64,000 nt of DNA, taken from NCBI RefSeq assembly GCF_003014595.1, contig NZ_PYGK01000011.1:1-64000 (forward strand), given 5' to 3'. A program made the translations under genes and the position numbers. The notes under the pieces were generated by a model, which saw nothing but the letters and a program-made list of their open reading frames with translations, did not search any database and was not told the DNA's origin. Of the stretch, positions 55,699-64,000 are shown in pieces (positions within the stretch are counted from its first letter, which is position 1; each line of letters begins with the position of its first letter). Source of the stretch: Chitinophaga ginsengisoli (GTDB lineage: Bacteria; Bacteroidota; Bacteroidia; Chitinophagales; Chitinophagaceae).

Positions 55699-55742
55699 CA
55701 AACAAAGGGACTCCTAAAGGAGTCCTATCGTTGCGAATGATT
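55674..55742 (-). repeat. Dispersed double-hairpin element, copy B
   Basis: On the minus strand it reads AATCATTCGCAACGATAG, hairpin GGACTCC/GGAGTCC, TTTGTTTGTAGCG, then CGGGG/CCCCGGG. The order and several stretches match copy A at 45650-45720. It touches the stop codon of the SRPBCC gene. Confidence 0.8.
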
Positions 55743-56178
55743 ACGTTTGTTTATTCCCATCTTTATAAGGATTACCCTTTCCCTCTTCCAGGTACTGCTT
55801 CAGGCTAAGCAGGAACATCGCCCAGTGGTAATTGCAGCTACGATAGTAATCGGTTACCTCCTGCCAGTTGTAATGCTTCAGGATAAGCGTGGTAACGCCT
55901 TCTTTTTCAGCCAGGATCTTAAAACAGATGAAAGTCCCCATCCATTCGGGATCGGACTCTGTGCATTCCCAGAGTACCTTTTCTTCAGAGCGCAGTTCCA
56001 GGATCTGCATTTTTGTAATATAGTCTTCGCCCCAATTAAATTCATTGATAAATCCGGTTGCTGGTTCTACCCGCAACTTTGTTGTCCATGTAGCTCCTAA
56101 TCCTTCCTGTGTGGTAAGGGCCTCGTAGACTTTCGCCCGGCTGGCCCTGATCTGGAGCAAATGCTCGATTGCCACCAT
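55741..56178 (-). CDS. SRPBCC (AHSA1-type) domain protein
   Basis: 145 residues, soluble, a helix-grip fold of the START/AHSA1 type. Landmarks are EHLLQIRASRAKVYEALTTQ at the N-terminus, FNWGEDYITKMQILEL in the middle and the C-terminal helix WAMFLLSLKQYLEEGKG. The family binds hydrophobic ligands or helps chaperones; the ligand is unknown. Single gene with its own promoter box. The stop codon is in contact with a dispersed repeat element. Confidence 0.88.
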   Translation of the reverse strand: MVAIEHLLQIRASRAKVYEALTTQEGLGATWTTKLRVEPATGFINEFNWGEDYITKMQILELRSEEKVLWECTESDPEWMGTFICFKILAEKEGVTTLILKHYNWQEVTDYYRSCNYHWAMFLLSLKQYLEEGKGNPYKDGNKQT

Positions 56179-56199
56179 ATATTCCGTTTTAACTTATAT

Positions 56200-56207
56200 C
56201 AAAAGTA
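56200..56207 (-). promoter_or_regulatory. -7 box of the SRPBCC gene
   Basis: On the minus strand TACTTTTG, an exact TAnnTTTG match, 21 bp before the ATG at 56178. Confidence 0.5.
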
Positions 56208-56267
56208 ATGATGTTGTGGTAGCACCGGGCTGGCTAAACTGGACATATCAGGGAGGGGATCTGACTA

Positions 56268-56930
56268 TTATTCTCTGGCCAGTTCAATATCTGCCGTCCG
56301 GTACAAATGTTCAGGGATCTGCGCCAATGTGGAGGGGTGTACTTTACTCCCCAATCCGTAAAATTCCTGGAAACTCATGATCAGTGGGCGCCACTTGTCT
56401 GGGTCTACCTTATTTTCTTGTCCCTGCATTAGTATCGAATCATGCAGGTGAATCCGGGTGATCCGCATTTCAAATGTAACGATCTTTCCCCGTTGTGCAG
56501 CATTGTCCGCTGCTAAATCATGTGAGGCCGCCAGTACAGCCTCCAAATGCACGGGACATTCCTGTACGCGGGGCGCTGTAACCGTTTCTGCAGGAAGTGG
56601 TGTCAGACCGGCAATTCCAAACTTATCTTCTTCATAACGATAGCCTTTCTGCTGCTTACCCGCTGGTACGGGGTCGCTTCCTGTCGTACGGGCCAGCCGG
56701 TTTACGGCTTCCACCTGGTGTACGGAAGGCAGGTTCAGTACACATTGCCCGGTACGGAGAATATTCTCTGTTGTTTTTGACAAAGCTGAAAGTCCCAGCA
56801 TACAGCGCCAACCCAGCCAGAAGATAGATGACATAGGCGCCAGGTTGTAAGTGCCATTTTCATTCACGGTCCCGATGAGCACTACGGGAGTACCAAAATA
56901 AAGGATAGATGGTTCGCTCTGGAGATGCAT
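56268..56930 (-). CDS. Flavin reductase-like FMN-binding protein
   Basis: 220 residues from the ATG at 56930, chosen because the promoter ends about 20 bp upstream; the ATG at 56954 would fall inside the promoter. The flavin-binding split-barrel pattern is seen in YFGTPVVLIGTVNENGTYNL, APMSSIFWLGWRCMLGLS and ENILRTGQCVLNLPS. CPVHLEAVLAASHDL and FEMRITRIHLHDSIL match later strands. Substrate unknown; the group reduces free flavin or binds FMN tightly. Single gene. Confidence 0.87.
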   Translation of the reverse strand: MHLQSEPSILYFGTPVVLIGTVNENGTYNLAPMSSIFWLGWRCMLGLSALSKTTENILRTGQCVLNLPSVHQVEAVNRLARTTGSDPVPAGKQQKGYRYEEDKFGIAGLTPLPAETVTAPRVQECPVHLEAVLAASHDLAADNAAQRGKIVTFEMRITRIHLHDSILMQGQENKVDPDKWRPLIMSFQEFYGLGSKVHPSTLAQIPEHLYRTADIELARE

Positions 56931-56951
56931 AATTATCTGGTTTAGACATCC

Positions 56952-56982
56952 CAAAAGTAGATTGACTAAAATGGTGTTTCAA
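56952..56982 (-). promoter_or_regulatory. Promoter of the flavin reductase gene
   Basis: On the minus strand TTG, 20 nt, TACTTTTG. The -7 box is exact and the -33 box partial. It lies 21 bp before the ATG at 56930. Confidence 0.55.
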
Positions 56983-57022
56983 CCCGGTTCTTGCTGAAGT
57001 CGGCACGCCTCTCCCACAAATG

Positions 57023-57057
57023 AAAAGGCGCCCCGTGATCAACCCGGGACGCCTTTT
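57023..57057 (-). terminator. Terminator of the giant T9SS protein gene
   Basis: A 13-bp stem (AAAAGGCGCCCCG at 57023-57035 with CGGGACGCCTTTT at 57045-57057, one G-T pair) and a 9-nt loop. It lies 22 bp after the stop codon; A/T tracts at both stem ends let it work in either direction. Confidence 0.8.
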
Positions 57058-57079
57058 TGCCTATTGTACTTTACACTTC

Positions 57080-60000
57080 TTATCTGATTACTGTTATCTG
57101 GCCAGTGACCTGTGTTACCGGACCTCCCACTTTCTTCTTGTAGTTAATCACCCAGATATAAGAACCGCTTTCCACCATGTTACCGAGGTATCGGCCATCC
57201 CATCCAATTCTGTAATCCTTGATGAAGCACACCTGCTGACCCCAACGGTTGAAGACGTGCAGTTCATAGTCATACATCGGACCTTCCGCTGTTGGCTTGA
57301 ACACATCGTTCTTACCGTCGCCGTTAGGCGTGAAGGCGGTCGGGAACTGTGGATTAGCCTCACAAGGCTTATAGGTCACCGCAATATGGTCAGATACAGA
57401 GCCACAATCGTTATATACCAATACAGTATAGTAACCTGTGCTGGTCACCGTGTAGGTGCTGGTAGTAGCACCATCCTGCCAGCGGATACTATTGCCTTCA
57501 CCGGCATTCACCTTCAATACCAGGGCTTTTTCGAGACACAATGTAGTATCACGGCCCAGGTCAAAGGCAGGGATACCTGCTACTGTTACATTCACGCTAT
57601 CCATGGTGATCTGAGAACAGAACCTATCCATCACAGAGACAATATATTTACCTGGTTTGGATACTTCCTTCACAGGATTGGTATCACCGTCATTCCAGAG
57701 GTAAGATACGGCATCGGCATTGGTAGCATTCAATACCACACTACCACCGTTACAGATATCGCGCTGAGGACCGATGTCAATATCCAGGTGTGATTTCAAT
57801 GTTACCCTCACGGTATCTTCCACCACACAACCGGCACGGGTTACAGTTACCCAATAGTCGCCCGGTCTTGATACAACAATCTCGTTAGTCGTTTCGCCGC
57901 TGTTCCATTTTACAGTGCCACCATCAGGATCTACCGTCAGGATAGCTGTTTCGTCAGGACAGATCTGTGTATCATCGCTCAGCACTACATTCGGCGCAGT
58001 AGCCACGGTCACCGTCACATCATCATGCGTGGTACAACCGTTCAATGTTACATCCACACCGTAAGTACCCGCCATATATACATCTATTGAAGCAGTAGTT
58101 TCGCCTGTGCTCCAGACATAGTCAGCAGCCGGGATGTAAGCATTCAGTTTCACACTTGAACCCTCACAGATAGTAGTATCTGGTATATTTACTACCGGCG
58201 GATTATTCACCGTTACTTTCACTTCATCTGTCGTTGCACATACGCCGTTGAATACAGTTACACTATAAGTACCGCTGGCGTTCACCGTGATCGTCTGCGT
58301 ATTAGCGCCTGTTGACCAGCGGATGTTATAACCTGCGTTATTGATGCCGGCATCCAGTGTTACAGATTCACCCGCACAAACCGATACATCCTGCCCCAGA
58401 TCAACGACTGGTTTCTCAATGTACTGAAGATCGTAGGTAACGGTATCTGATACGCAGCCGGTTACACTATTCGTTACGGTAAAGCTGGCCTGTATAGCAC
58501 CATTCAGGTCAAACACGTTACTGCTCTGTGTCAGTGGTGTCCTTACTGCGGTTGCTGGCACTACGCTCACCAGTGTGAACTTCGGCTTGCTTACTTTATT
58601 CTTTAAGAGTATTGCAAATTTGGTATTGTTAGAACAGTTGGCAGGCAGGTTCGGATCCAGTTCCGGTTTAGGAGCCGGGCTTACCGTAATGGTCTGCACG
58701 CGTTCTATGGCCGCATTACCACAAGCATCGGAAATATTCCATCTTCTGACAACTGTATATCCTGCGCATTTATCTGCCGTAAACGGATCCTGTACCATGG
58801 TGACCTTCTTAGGGAAGTTCACATCACAGTTATCAACTGCATACAGGGTAGCCGGAACAGGGAGCTGCTCATCATACCTGATGATAACGTTTGCCGGCGC
58901 CGGATCGATCTTCGGTCTGGTAGTATCTGCTACGGTGATCACCTGGCGGGCAATGGTCATATTGCTACAAGCATCTTTCGCCGTCCAGGTACGCACCAGG
59001 CGGTAATTGCCGGCACATGCACCGTTGATGGTTTCACGTGTTTGTAAATAAGTCACTTTCACTGCACCACAATTATCTGTTGCAGTCAGCAGCGCTGGTG
59101 GTTCCGGTACTGCATTACAATCTACGGTAGTATCAGCAGGAGGTACTGAAGTGAATACCGGTTTGGCAGTATCCTGTACAGTGATCACCTGTTGCATGGT
59201 GGCGGTATTACCACAATTGTCGATCGCCGTCCAGACACGGGTCAGCCTGTAGTTACTTGGACAAGTGCTGGAAAGGAATTCTTTGCGCTGGGATACTTTC
59301 ACTTTTACGGTAGCCGTACAGTTGTCAGTAGCCGTTACTGCCGCTACATCCGGAACGCTGTCGCAGTTCACGGTGATCACCGGAGGCACTGTTACTGAGA
59401 ATACTGGTTTAACGTTGTCCTGTACGGTAATGGTCTGCGTCAGTGCAGCCTTGTTACCGCAAAGGTCAGTCGCCGTCCAGGTACGGATAATCTGGTAGTT
59501 ACCATCGCAGTTGCTGCCTGGCACGGACTTCCGTACATCTACCGGATTAACGGTAATAGTACCTGGCGTACAGTTATCGGTAGCCGTCATTGGCTGGCCT
59601 GCAGGCACCTGGTCACAGCTTACGGTGACATTGGCCGGAGCAGTACCGTCGAATACCGGCGGCGTTATATCGTGAACAGTGATGATCTGTTTCAGGGTAT
59701 CGCTGGCATTACCACAGGCATCCACAGCTACCCATTTACGGATCAGCTGATAGTTGCTTGGACATGCGCCTGGTTTATCTACTCTTACTTCTATTGGCGT
59801 GATGGTGAGTGCACCGGAGCAAGCGTCTTTGGCGGTAAGGTTCACTGCCAGCGGGATTGCGTCACAGTTAACGGTCACGTTAGCCGGAGCAGTCGCATCG
59901 AATACCGGCGCTGTTTTATCTGTTACGGTGATCACCTGCTGTGCCTGGGCACTCAGACCACAACGGTCAGTCGCTGTCCAGGTACGCTCTATCTTAAACG

Positions 60001-63000
60001 TACATGCATCTATGGTAGTCGTTACATCAGCGCTGGTAACAGAGACTGGTTCATTATTATAAGGAGCATGGCTGAATACCGGTGTACCAAACTTCGTCGT
60101 GTAGTCGGTCCCCTGTACGCAATCTACTGTGATTGGCGCAGGAACAGATACGACTACCGGCGGAGTGTTCATCAGTGTCAGCATGGCTGCGTTACTGATA
60201 TTACCGGTACAAGCGCCCGACATTACCACACGTCTGAACCAGGTGTTGCGGCTGATGCTCGCTGGTGTATAGCTATCGGTAGTACCACCGGTACCTGTGG
60301 TGACATTTGTAAAGCCGGTGATAGCATCAGTCGTACTTATCTGCCACTGGTAGGTAAATGAACCTGTACCACCACTTACTACACCGCCGGTCAGCATTGC
60401 AGGAACATCGCTAGCGCAGAGTACCTGGTCGGCAGTGATCGTATTCCCCTGAATAGCAGGCTGATTGGTCAGCACAACTTCGTCAGGTGTTGAAGTACAA
60501 ATACCGTTAGCGATCGTCCAACGGAGGGTGGTTGTAGTACCCGGCTGTAAGGTCACTTTAGCGGTAGGACTATGAATATCTGAGATGACAGCAGTGGCGC
60601 CACTTACAATCGTCCAGGTACCGACAGCGGTAGCCGGAGATGCACTGTTGGCATTCATGGTGAAGTTCGGATCATCACAATGTACCTGGTCTGCACCTGC
60701 GGTAGCGTTGTTCGGCATCACGCTGTTAACGAGCGTAATACTATCCACCGAGTTACAGGTACTGTTAGAGATCACCCAGGCGATGGTAGCGCTTGTACCC
60801 TGAGGTACGGTGACTACGGCAGCCGGATTACTGAAATCGCCGGCGCCTATGCTGGCAGAAGATCCCGCAGGCAGGCTCCAGGTAGCAGTACCTGTTACTG
60901 GTGTGTTGGCAGCCATGGTGAACAGCGCATTTTGGCAATGCTGCTGGTCTACACCGGCAGTAGCAGTTGTAGGTTTAGGTATACTTGTCAGTGTTACTTC
61001 ATCAAAATTGGAGCAGGTGCCGTTGGTCATCGTCCAGCGCAATACCGCTGTTGTGCCAGCAGGTAATGTCACATGTGCCGTATCCATATTCGCCTGACCC
61101 GCCGCGATGGTAGCAGTACCACTTGTTACAGTCCAGGTACCAGTAGCACCTGTCACTGTAGGTTTGTTGCCCGCCATCTTGAAGTCAAGGCCCGCACATT
61201 GTGACTGATCAGGTCCCGCACTTGCCAGGTCAGGCAATGCGTAGTTGGTCAGCACCAAGGTATCACTGGTTGTACAACCGCCATTCGCGATCGTCCATTC
61301 CAACTTCAGTACAGTACCCGCAGGTACGGATATATTGGCCGCCTGATTATGTATATCTGCAGGAGGGAAAATAAATGTTGCAGGAGATAATACTCTCCAT
61401 GTGCCGGTACCACCTGCAGCTGAATTAGCTGTCAGTGCGAAGCCCGGTGTGTTACAATGTACCTCATCCGGACCGGCAACAGCAGGATTTGGCGCCAGGC
61501 TGTTACTCAGCGTTACATCATCAAAAGAAGAACAACCACCGTTGGTGATGGTCCAGCGTAATACCACTACGGTACCCGCCGGGATGCTTAACACCGCATT
61601 CGGATTGTTCACCGCAGCTCCCGGGAAGACAAAGCTCGCCGGAGATACCACACTCCATTTACCGGTACCGCCACCAGCACCCGGTGCGTTGGCAGAGAGA
61701 GTGAACACCGTGTTATTACACTGTGCCATATCCGGTCCTGCATTAGCCGTTGCCGGCATTATAGAGTTGTTGAGTGTCACGTTATCTGTACTGATACATG
61801 TACCATTCGTAGTCTGCCAGGTCACCACCACGCTTACTCCCTGCGGAACCGTGATCACCGCATTCGGATTGCTGATCTGTGCAGCCGGAATGGTAGCGGT
61901 AGTACCCGCTGGCAATATCCATTTACCAGTGCCCACGGTTACCGGAGTAGCCGCCATAGTGAAGGTAGTCACACCACACAGTGCCTGATCTGGTCCGGCA
62001 TTCGCGGTAGTTGGTGGTACTGCACTTGTCAGTACTACATTATCTGTAGATACACAGGTACCATTTCTGATGGTCCAGGTAGCGGTTACTGTCACACCTA
62101 CCGGTACATTGATCACCGCATTCGGATTATTTGCCTGACCGGCAGTAATGCTCGCGGTAGTACCAGCAGGCAGGGTCCAGGTACCAGTACCTATTGTGGC
62201 TGTATTTGCCTTCATGATAAACTGGGTGTTTCCACACTGGGTAGTATCACGACCGGCATCTGCGGTAGTTGGTGGTGCATAGTTGGTCAGCACAGCAGTG
62301 TCTTTTGCCACACAGGTACCGTTGGTTACGGTCCATACCGCCGCTACACTTGTACCCGATGGTACATTGATCACAGCTGTTCTGCTGTTCGTCTGACCCG
62401 AAGTAATAGTTGAAGTAGTGCCGGTTGGCAGGCTCCAGGCACCTGTACCAGGTGCAGGATCGCTGGCCGCCATAGTAAACGTAGTGCTGTTACAGTTAGA
62501 CTGGTCAGGACCCGCACTTACCGTTGCCGGCATTGGTGTGAAGGTTACTGTTGTGCTTACACAGGCAGTCGTATCACAAGCACCCAGGCTTTCTGCTCTT
62601 ACATAATAAGTGGTGGTAGCGCTCAGCGGCAGCGTAGCAGTAGCACCTGTGGCAAGACGGGTACCAGTACCACAACCACCCGCGTACCATGCCCATACGC
62701 CATTTGGCGTTACCTTGTCTGACTGCAGACCAAGGCTGCCGCCAACTACGGTCAGCGTAACAGTATTGCCTGTACCACAGATGTTGGTGGCGCTTGCGTT
62801 AATGCCGGTAGCTGGTGTAGGCGCAGACGATACATTCACGGTGAACGGAATGGTCGAATCGCAACCAGCTTTCGCTGTCTTGTAGCTCAGGTTGAAAGTA
62901 TACACACCCGGCGCTGTTGCAGCAGGATATGGAACAGTCAACGGCCATTTTAGCGGCTGATCAATAATATTTACAAAACCAGGCATCGGTGATGTACCCG

Positions 63001-64000
63001 GTGTAATAGAATATAAGGTAGGTGTTCCTTTCGTAGATAAGGTATCTAATGTAAAGGAACCTTTACTGCTGCAGGATACAACCGGCGTTACCAGTTTGAT
63101 AACCGGCTTACCTATTTTATGCAGGATAACGGTATCGATATTCGCTACACATCCACCGGCATTGGTAATGCTCCAGGTGAGTACGATATCGCCCTCATTA
63201 TCAAGCACCGTTACAGGTGTATTGTAAGCAGTGTCATAAGCAATGGTGGCGTTGCCGGACACCAGTTTCCAGCGACCCATCTCCGCTGCCGGGCCAGTCA
63301 CGGTATCACCAAGCGGCTGACTGGCGTTCATAATAAATATATTATCGGTACCACATTGGGTGGTATCCTTACCAGCATTACTATAAGTAGGATCTACCAG
63401 GAGGTGGAGGGTGTCCAGTATGGTGGTCGCACAATTTGCGTTTACCGGGCTTCTCACCGTCCATGATAGTATAACAGAAGTACCCGGTTTCTTCACTGTC
63501 ACTCTTGTACGCTCAGCAGAAGGCAACAGTATCTTCACATAGTTATCAATCACATCGTCGGTAACGGCAGGGCCGTATACATCCTCCACTCTCCAGGAAC
63601 CGGTAGCACCCACGATCTTATTTACTTCCACGGTAAAGTTACCGCTCGGATTAGCCGACGCACAGTAAACGTTCTGATTAGGTTTCAGGCTGGTGGACGG
63701 TGTAGCGCTTACGTTAATAATTACCGGACTGGAAGTTACCTCGCAGACATTCGCCACATCTTTTACCGTTACGGAGAATACGGTATCGGCAATGCCGTTG
63801 ATCTGAATCTGCGCTGCCTCTACCATGTTGTCATATTCCGGCATTGGCACCTTGTTACCACTTGCATCCGGACCTCTGAACCAGTTAATGGTATAACCAT
63901 TCAGTACATCGTTGATCTTCAGGTTGACAGATTCACCCACACAGATCTTGTTGTTAGACACAGCCACATCTACCCTTGGAGAGCGCACCATCTTGATATC
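57080..64000 (-). CDS. Giant T9SS type-B sorted surface protein (5' end outside window)
   Basis: 2306 residues are visible; the frame stays open to the right edge (the Met at 63991 is internal), so the N-terminus is missing. Four zones are seen. The first is Ig-like modules with paired Cys. The second is about nine PKD-like units of about 80 residues (NAGPDQALCG, FTMAAN, GTWTLPAGTTASI, TWTIRNGTC). The third is about five or six HYR-like units (DKTAPVFDATAPANVTVNCD, RTWTATDRCG). The fourth is five Ig-like units (VCAGESVTLDAG, WSTGANTQTI, GTYSVTV). The C-terminus is a gliding-motility-associated type-B sorting domain: FPTAFTPNGDGKNDVFKP, LHVFNRWGQQV, GWDGRYLGNMVESGSYIW. It is exported by the type IX system and probably acts in adhesion or gliding. 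Confidence 0.95.
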   Translation of the reverse strand, partial: DIKMVRSPRVDVAVSNNKICVGESVNLKINDVLNGYTINWFRGPDASGNKVPMPEYDNMVEAAQIQINGIADTVFSVTVKDVANVCEVTSSPVIINVSATPSTSLKPNQNVYCASANPSGNFTVEVNKIVGATGSWRVEDVYGPAVTDDVIDNYVKILLPSAERTRVTVKKPGTSVILSWTVRSPVNANCATTILDTLHLLVDPTYSNAGKDTTQCGTDNIFIMNASQPLGDTVTGPAAEMGRWKLVSGNATIAYDTAYNTPVTVLDNEGDIVLTWSITNAGGCVANIDTVILHKIGKPVIKLVTPVVSCSSKGSFTLDTLSTKGTPTLYSITPGTSPMPGFVNIIDQPLKWPLTVPYPAATAPGVYTFNLSYKTAKAGCDSTIPFTVNVSSAPTPATGINASATNICGTGNTVTLTVVGGSLGLQSDKVTPNGVWAWYAGGCGTGTRLATGATATLPLSATTTYYVRAESLGACDTTACVSTTVTFTPMPATVSAGPDQSNCNSTTFTMAASDPAPGTGAWSLPTGTTSTITSGQTNSRTAVINVPSGTSVAAVWTVTNGTCVAKDTAVLTNYAPPTTADAGRDTTQCGNTQFIMKANTATIGTGTWTLPAGTTASITAGQANNPNAVINVPVGVTVTATWTIRNGTCVSTDNVVLTSAVPPTTANAGPDQALCGVTTFTMAATPVTVGTGKWILPAGTTATIPAAQISNPNAVITVPQGVSVVVTWQTTNGTCISTDNVTLNNSIMPATANAGPDMAQCNNTVFTLSANAPGAGGGTGKWSVVSPASFVFPGAAVNNPNAVLSIPAGTVVVLRWTITNGGCSSFDDVTLSNSLAPNPAVAGPDEVHCNTPGFALTANSAAGGTGTWRVLSPATFIFPPADIHNQAANISVPAGTVLKLEWTIANGGCTTSDTLVLTNYALPDLASAGPDQSQCAGLDFKMAGNKPTVTGATGTWTVTSGTATIAAGQANMDTAHVTLPAGTTAVLRWTMTNGTCSNFDEVTLTSIPKPTTATAGVDQQHCQNALFTMAANTPVTGTATWSLPAGSSASIGAGDFSNPAAVVTVPQGTSATIAWVISNSTCNSVDSITLVNSVMPNNATAGADQVHCDDPNFTMNANSASPATAVGTWTIVSGATAVISDIHSPTAKVTLQPGTTTTLRWTIANGICTSTPDEVVLTNQPAIQGNTITADQVLCASDVPAMLTGGVVSGGTGSFTYQWQISTTDAITGFTNVTTGTGGTTDSYTPASISRNTWFRRVVMSGACTGNISNAAMLTLMNTPPVVVSVPAPITVDCVQGTDYTTKFGTPVFSHAPYNNEPVSVTSADVTTTIDACTFKIERTWTATDRCGLSAQAQQVITVTDKTAPVFDATAPANVTVNCDAIPLAVNLTAKDACSGALTITPIEVRVDKPGACPSNYQLIRKWVAVDACGNASDTLKQIITVHDITPPVFDGTAPANVTVSCDQVPAGQPMTATDNCTPGTITVNPVDVRKSVPGSNCDGNYQIIRTWTATDLCGNKAALTQTITVQDNVKPVFSVTVPPVITVNCDSVPDVAAVTATDNCTATVKVKVSQRKEFLSSTCPSNYRLTRVWTAIDNCGNTATMQQVITVQDTAKPVFTSVPPADTTVDCNAVPEPPALLTATDNCGAVKVTYLQTRETINGACAGNYRLVRTWTAKDACSNMTIARQVITVADTTRPKIDPAPANVIIRYDEQLPVPATLYAVDNCDVNFPKKVTMVQDPFTADKCAGYTVVRRWNISDACGNAAIERVQTITVSPAPKPELDPNLPANCSNNTKFAILLKNKVSKPKFTLVSVVPATAVRTPLTQSSNVFDLNGAIQASFTVTNSVTGCVSDTVTYDLQYIEKPVVDLGQDVSVCAGESVTLDAGINNAGYNIRWSTGANTQTITVNASGTYSVTVFNGVCATTDEVKVTVNNPPVVNIPDTTICEGSSVKLNAYIPAADYVWSTGETTASIDVYMAGTYGVDVTLNGCTTHDDVTVTVATAPNVVLSDDTQICPDETAILTVDPDGGTVKWNSGETTNEIVVSRPGDYWVTVTRAGCVVEDTVRVTLKSHLDIDIGPQRDICNGGSVVLNATNADAVSYLWNDGDTNPVKEVSKPGKYIVSVMDRFCSQITMDSVNVTVAGIPAFDLGRDTTLCLEKALVLKVNAGEGNSIRWQDGATTSTYTVTSTGYYTVLVYNDCGSVSDHIAVTYKPCEANPQFPTAFTPNGDGKNDVFKPTAEGPMYDYELHVFNRWGQQVCFIKDYRIGWDGRYLGNMVESGSYIWVINYKKKVGGPVTQVTGQITVIR

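Overview
This window comes from a member of the Bacteroidota, most likely a Chitinophaga-like member of the Chitinophagaceae. The signs are a giant surface protein ending in a gliding-motility/type IX secretion C-terminal domain, a TonB-dependent receptor, a long Reg_prop/Y_Y_Y sensor kinase, a DUF6443-type Rhs protein, no Shine-Dalgarno pattern, and repeated TAnnTTTG (-7) promoter boxes just before start codons. No rRNA, tRNA, CRISPR array or transposase gene was recognised. Both edges cut giant minus-strand surface protein genes.

Layout. 1-9815 (-): N-terminal 3271 residues of a secreted adhesin (LamG-like module, C-type lectin domain, then about 28 Ig-like units of 91 residues, highly homogenised in DNA), divergent from an orphan LuxR-type response regulator. 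10779-14658 (+): a TlpA-like thiol protein, a small hypothetical gene, an APS kinase/sulfotransferase pair and a glycolipid-binding-family protein. 14677-18929 (-): a three-gene envelope operon of unknown role. 19317-25342: ywbE, a 1681-residue DUF4132-family protein with a small partner gene, and a small hypothetical gene. 25354-35455 (-): an AraC regulator, a TonB-dependent receptor and a seven-gene molybdenum block (modE-like, moaA, mocA-like, xdhC, dihaem cytochrome, molybdopterin subunit, 2Fe-2S subunit). 36200-41246 (-): an Rhs polymorphic toxin with two tandem immunity-like genes. 41625-57000: metabolic and accessory genes (NAD-binding protein, DUF2809, GH5-CBM, DUF779 plus aldehyde dehydrogenase with an AraC regulator, M1 peptidase, 2H phosphoesterase, a kinase/regulator pair, SRPBCC, flavin reductase). 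57080-64000 (-): C-terminal 2306 residues of a giant protein with a type-B T9SS sorting domain.

How they fit. The most informative locus is the molybdenum block. A molybdenum hydroxylase of the isoquinoline 1-oxidoreductase type is encoded with its cytochrome, its cofactor-handling proteins and a short ModE-like regulator. A near-perfect ModE-box palindrome (28937-28962) lies between that regulator and the TonB-dependent receptor. A weaker copy lies upstream of the operon promoter (35717-35742). This points to a metal-regulated outer-membrane transporter tied to molybdenum or tungsten nutrition. The second notable locus is the Rhs toxin with a duplicated immunity gene and repeat debris downstream. 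Non-coding structure is rich: a 31-bp hairpin with 11-bp phased repeats (42459-42551), two copies of a dispersed double-hairpin element (45650-45720 and 55674-55742) of which one has grown into a 35-bp tandem array, and several clear intrinsic terminators. All assignments were made by reading the sequence; no database search was run.
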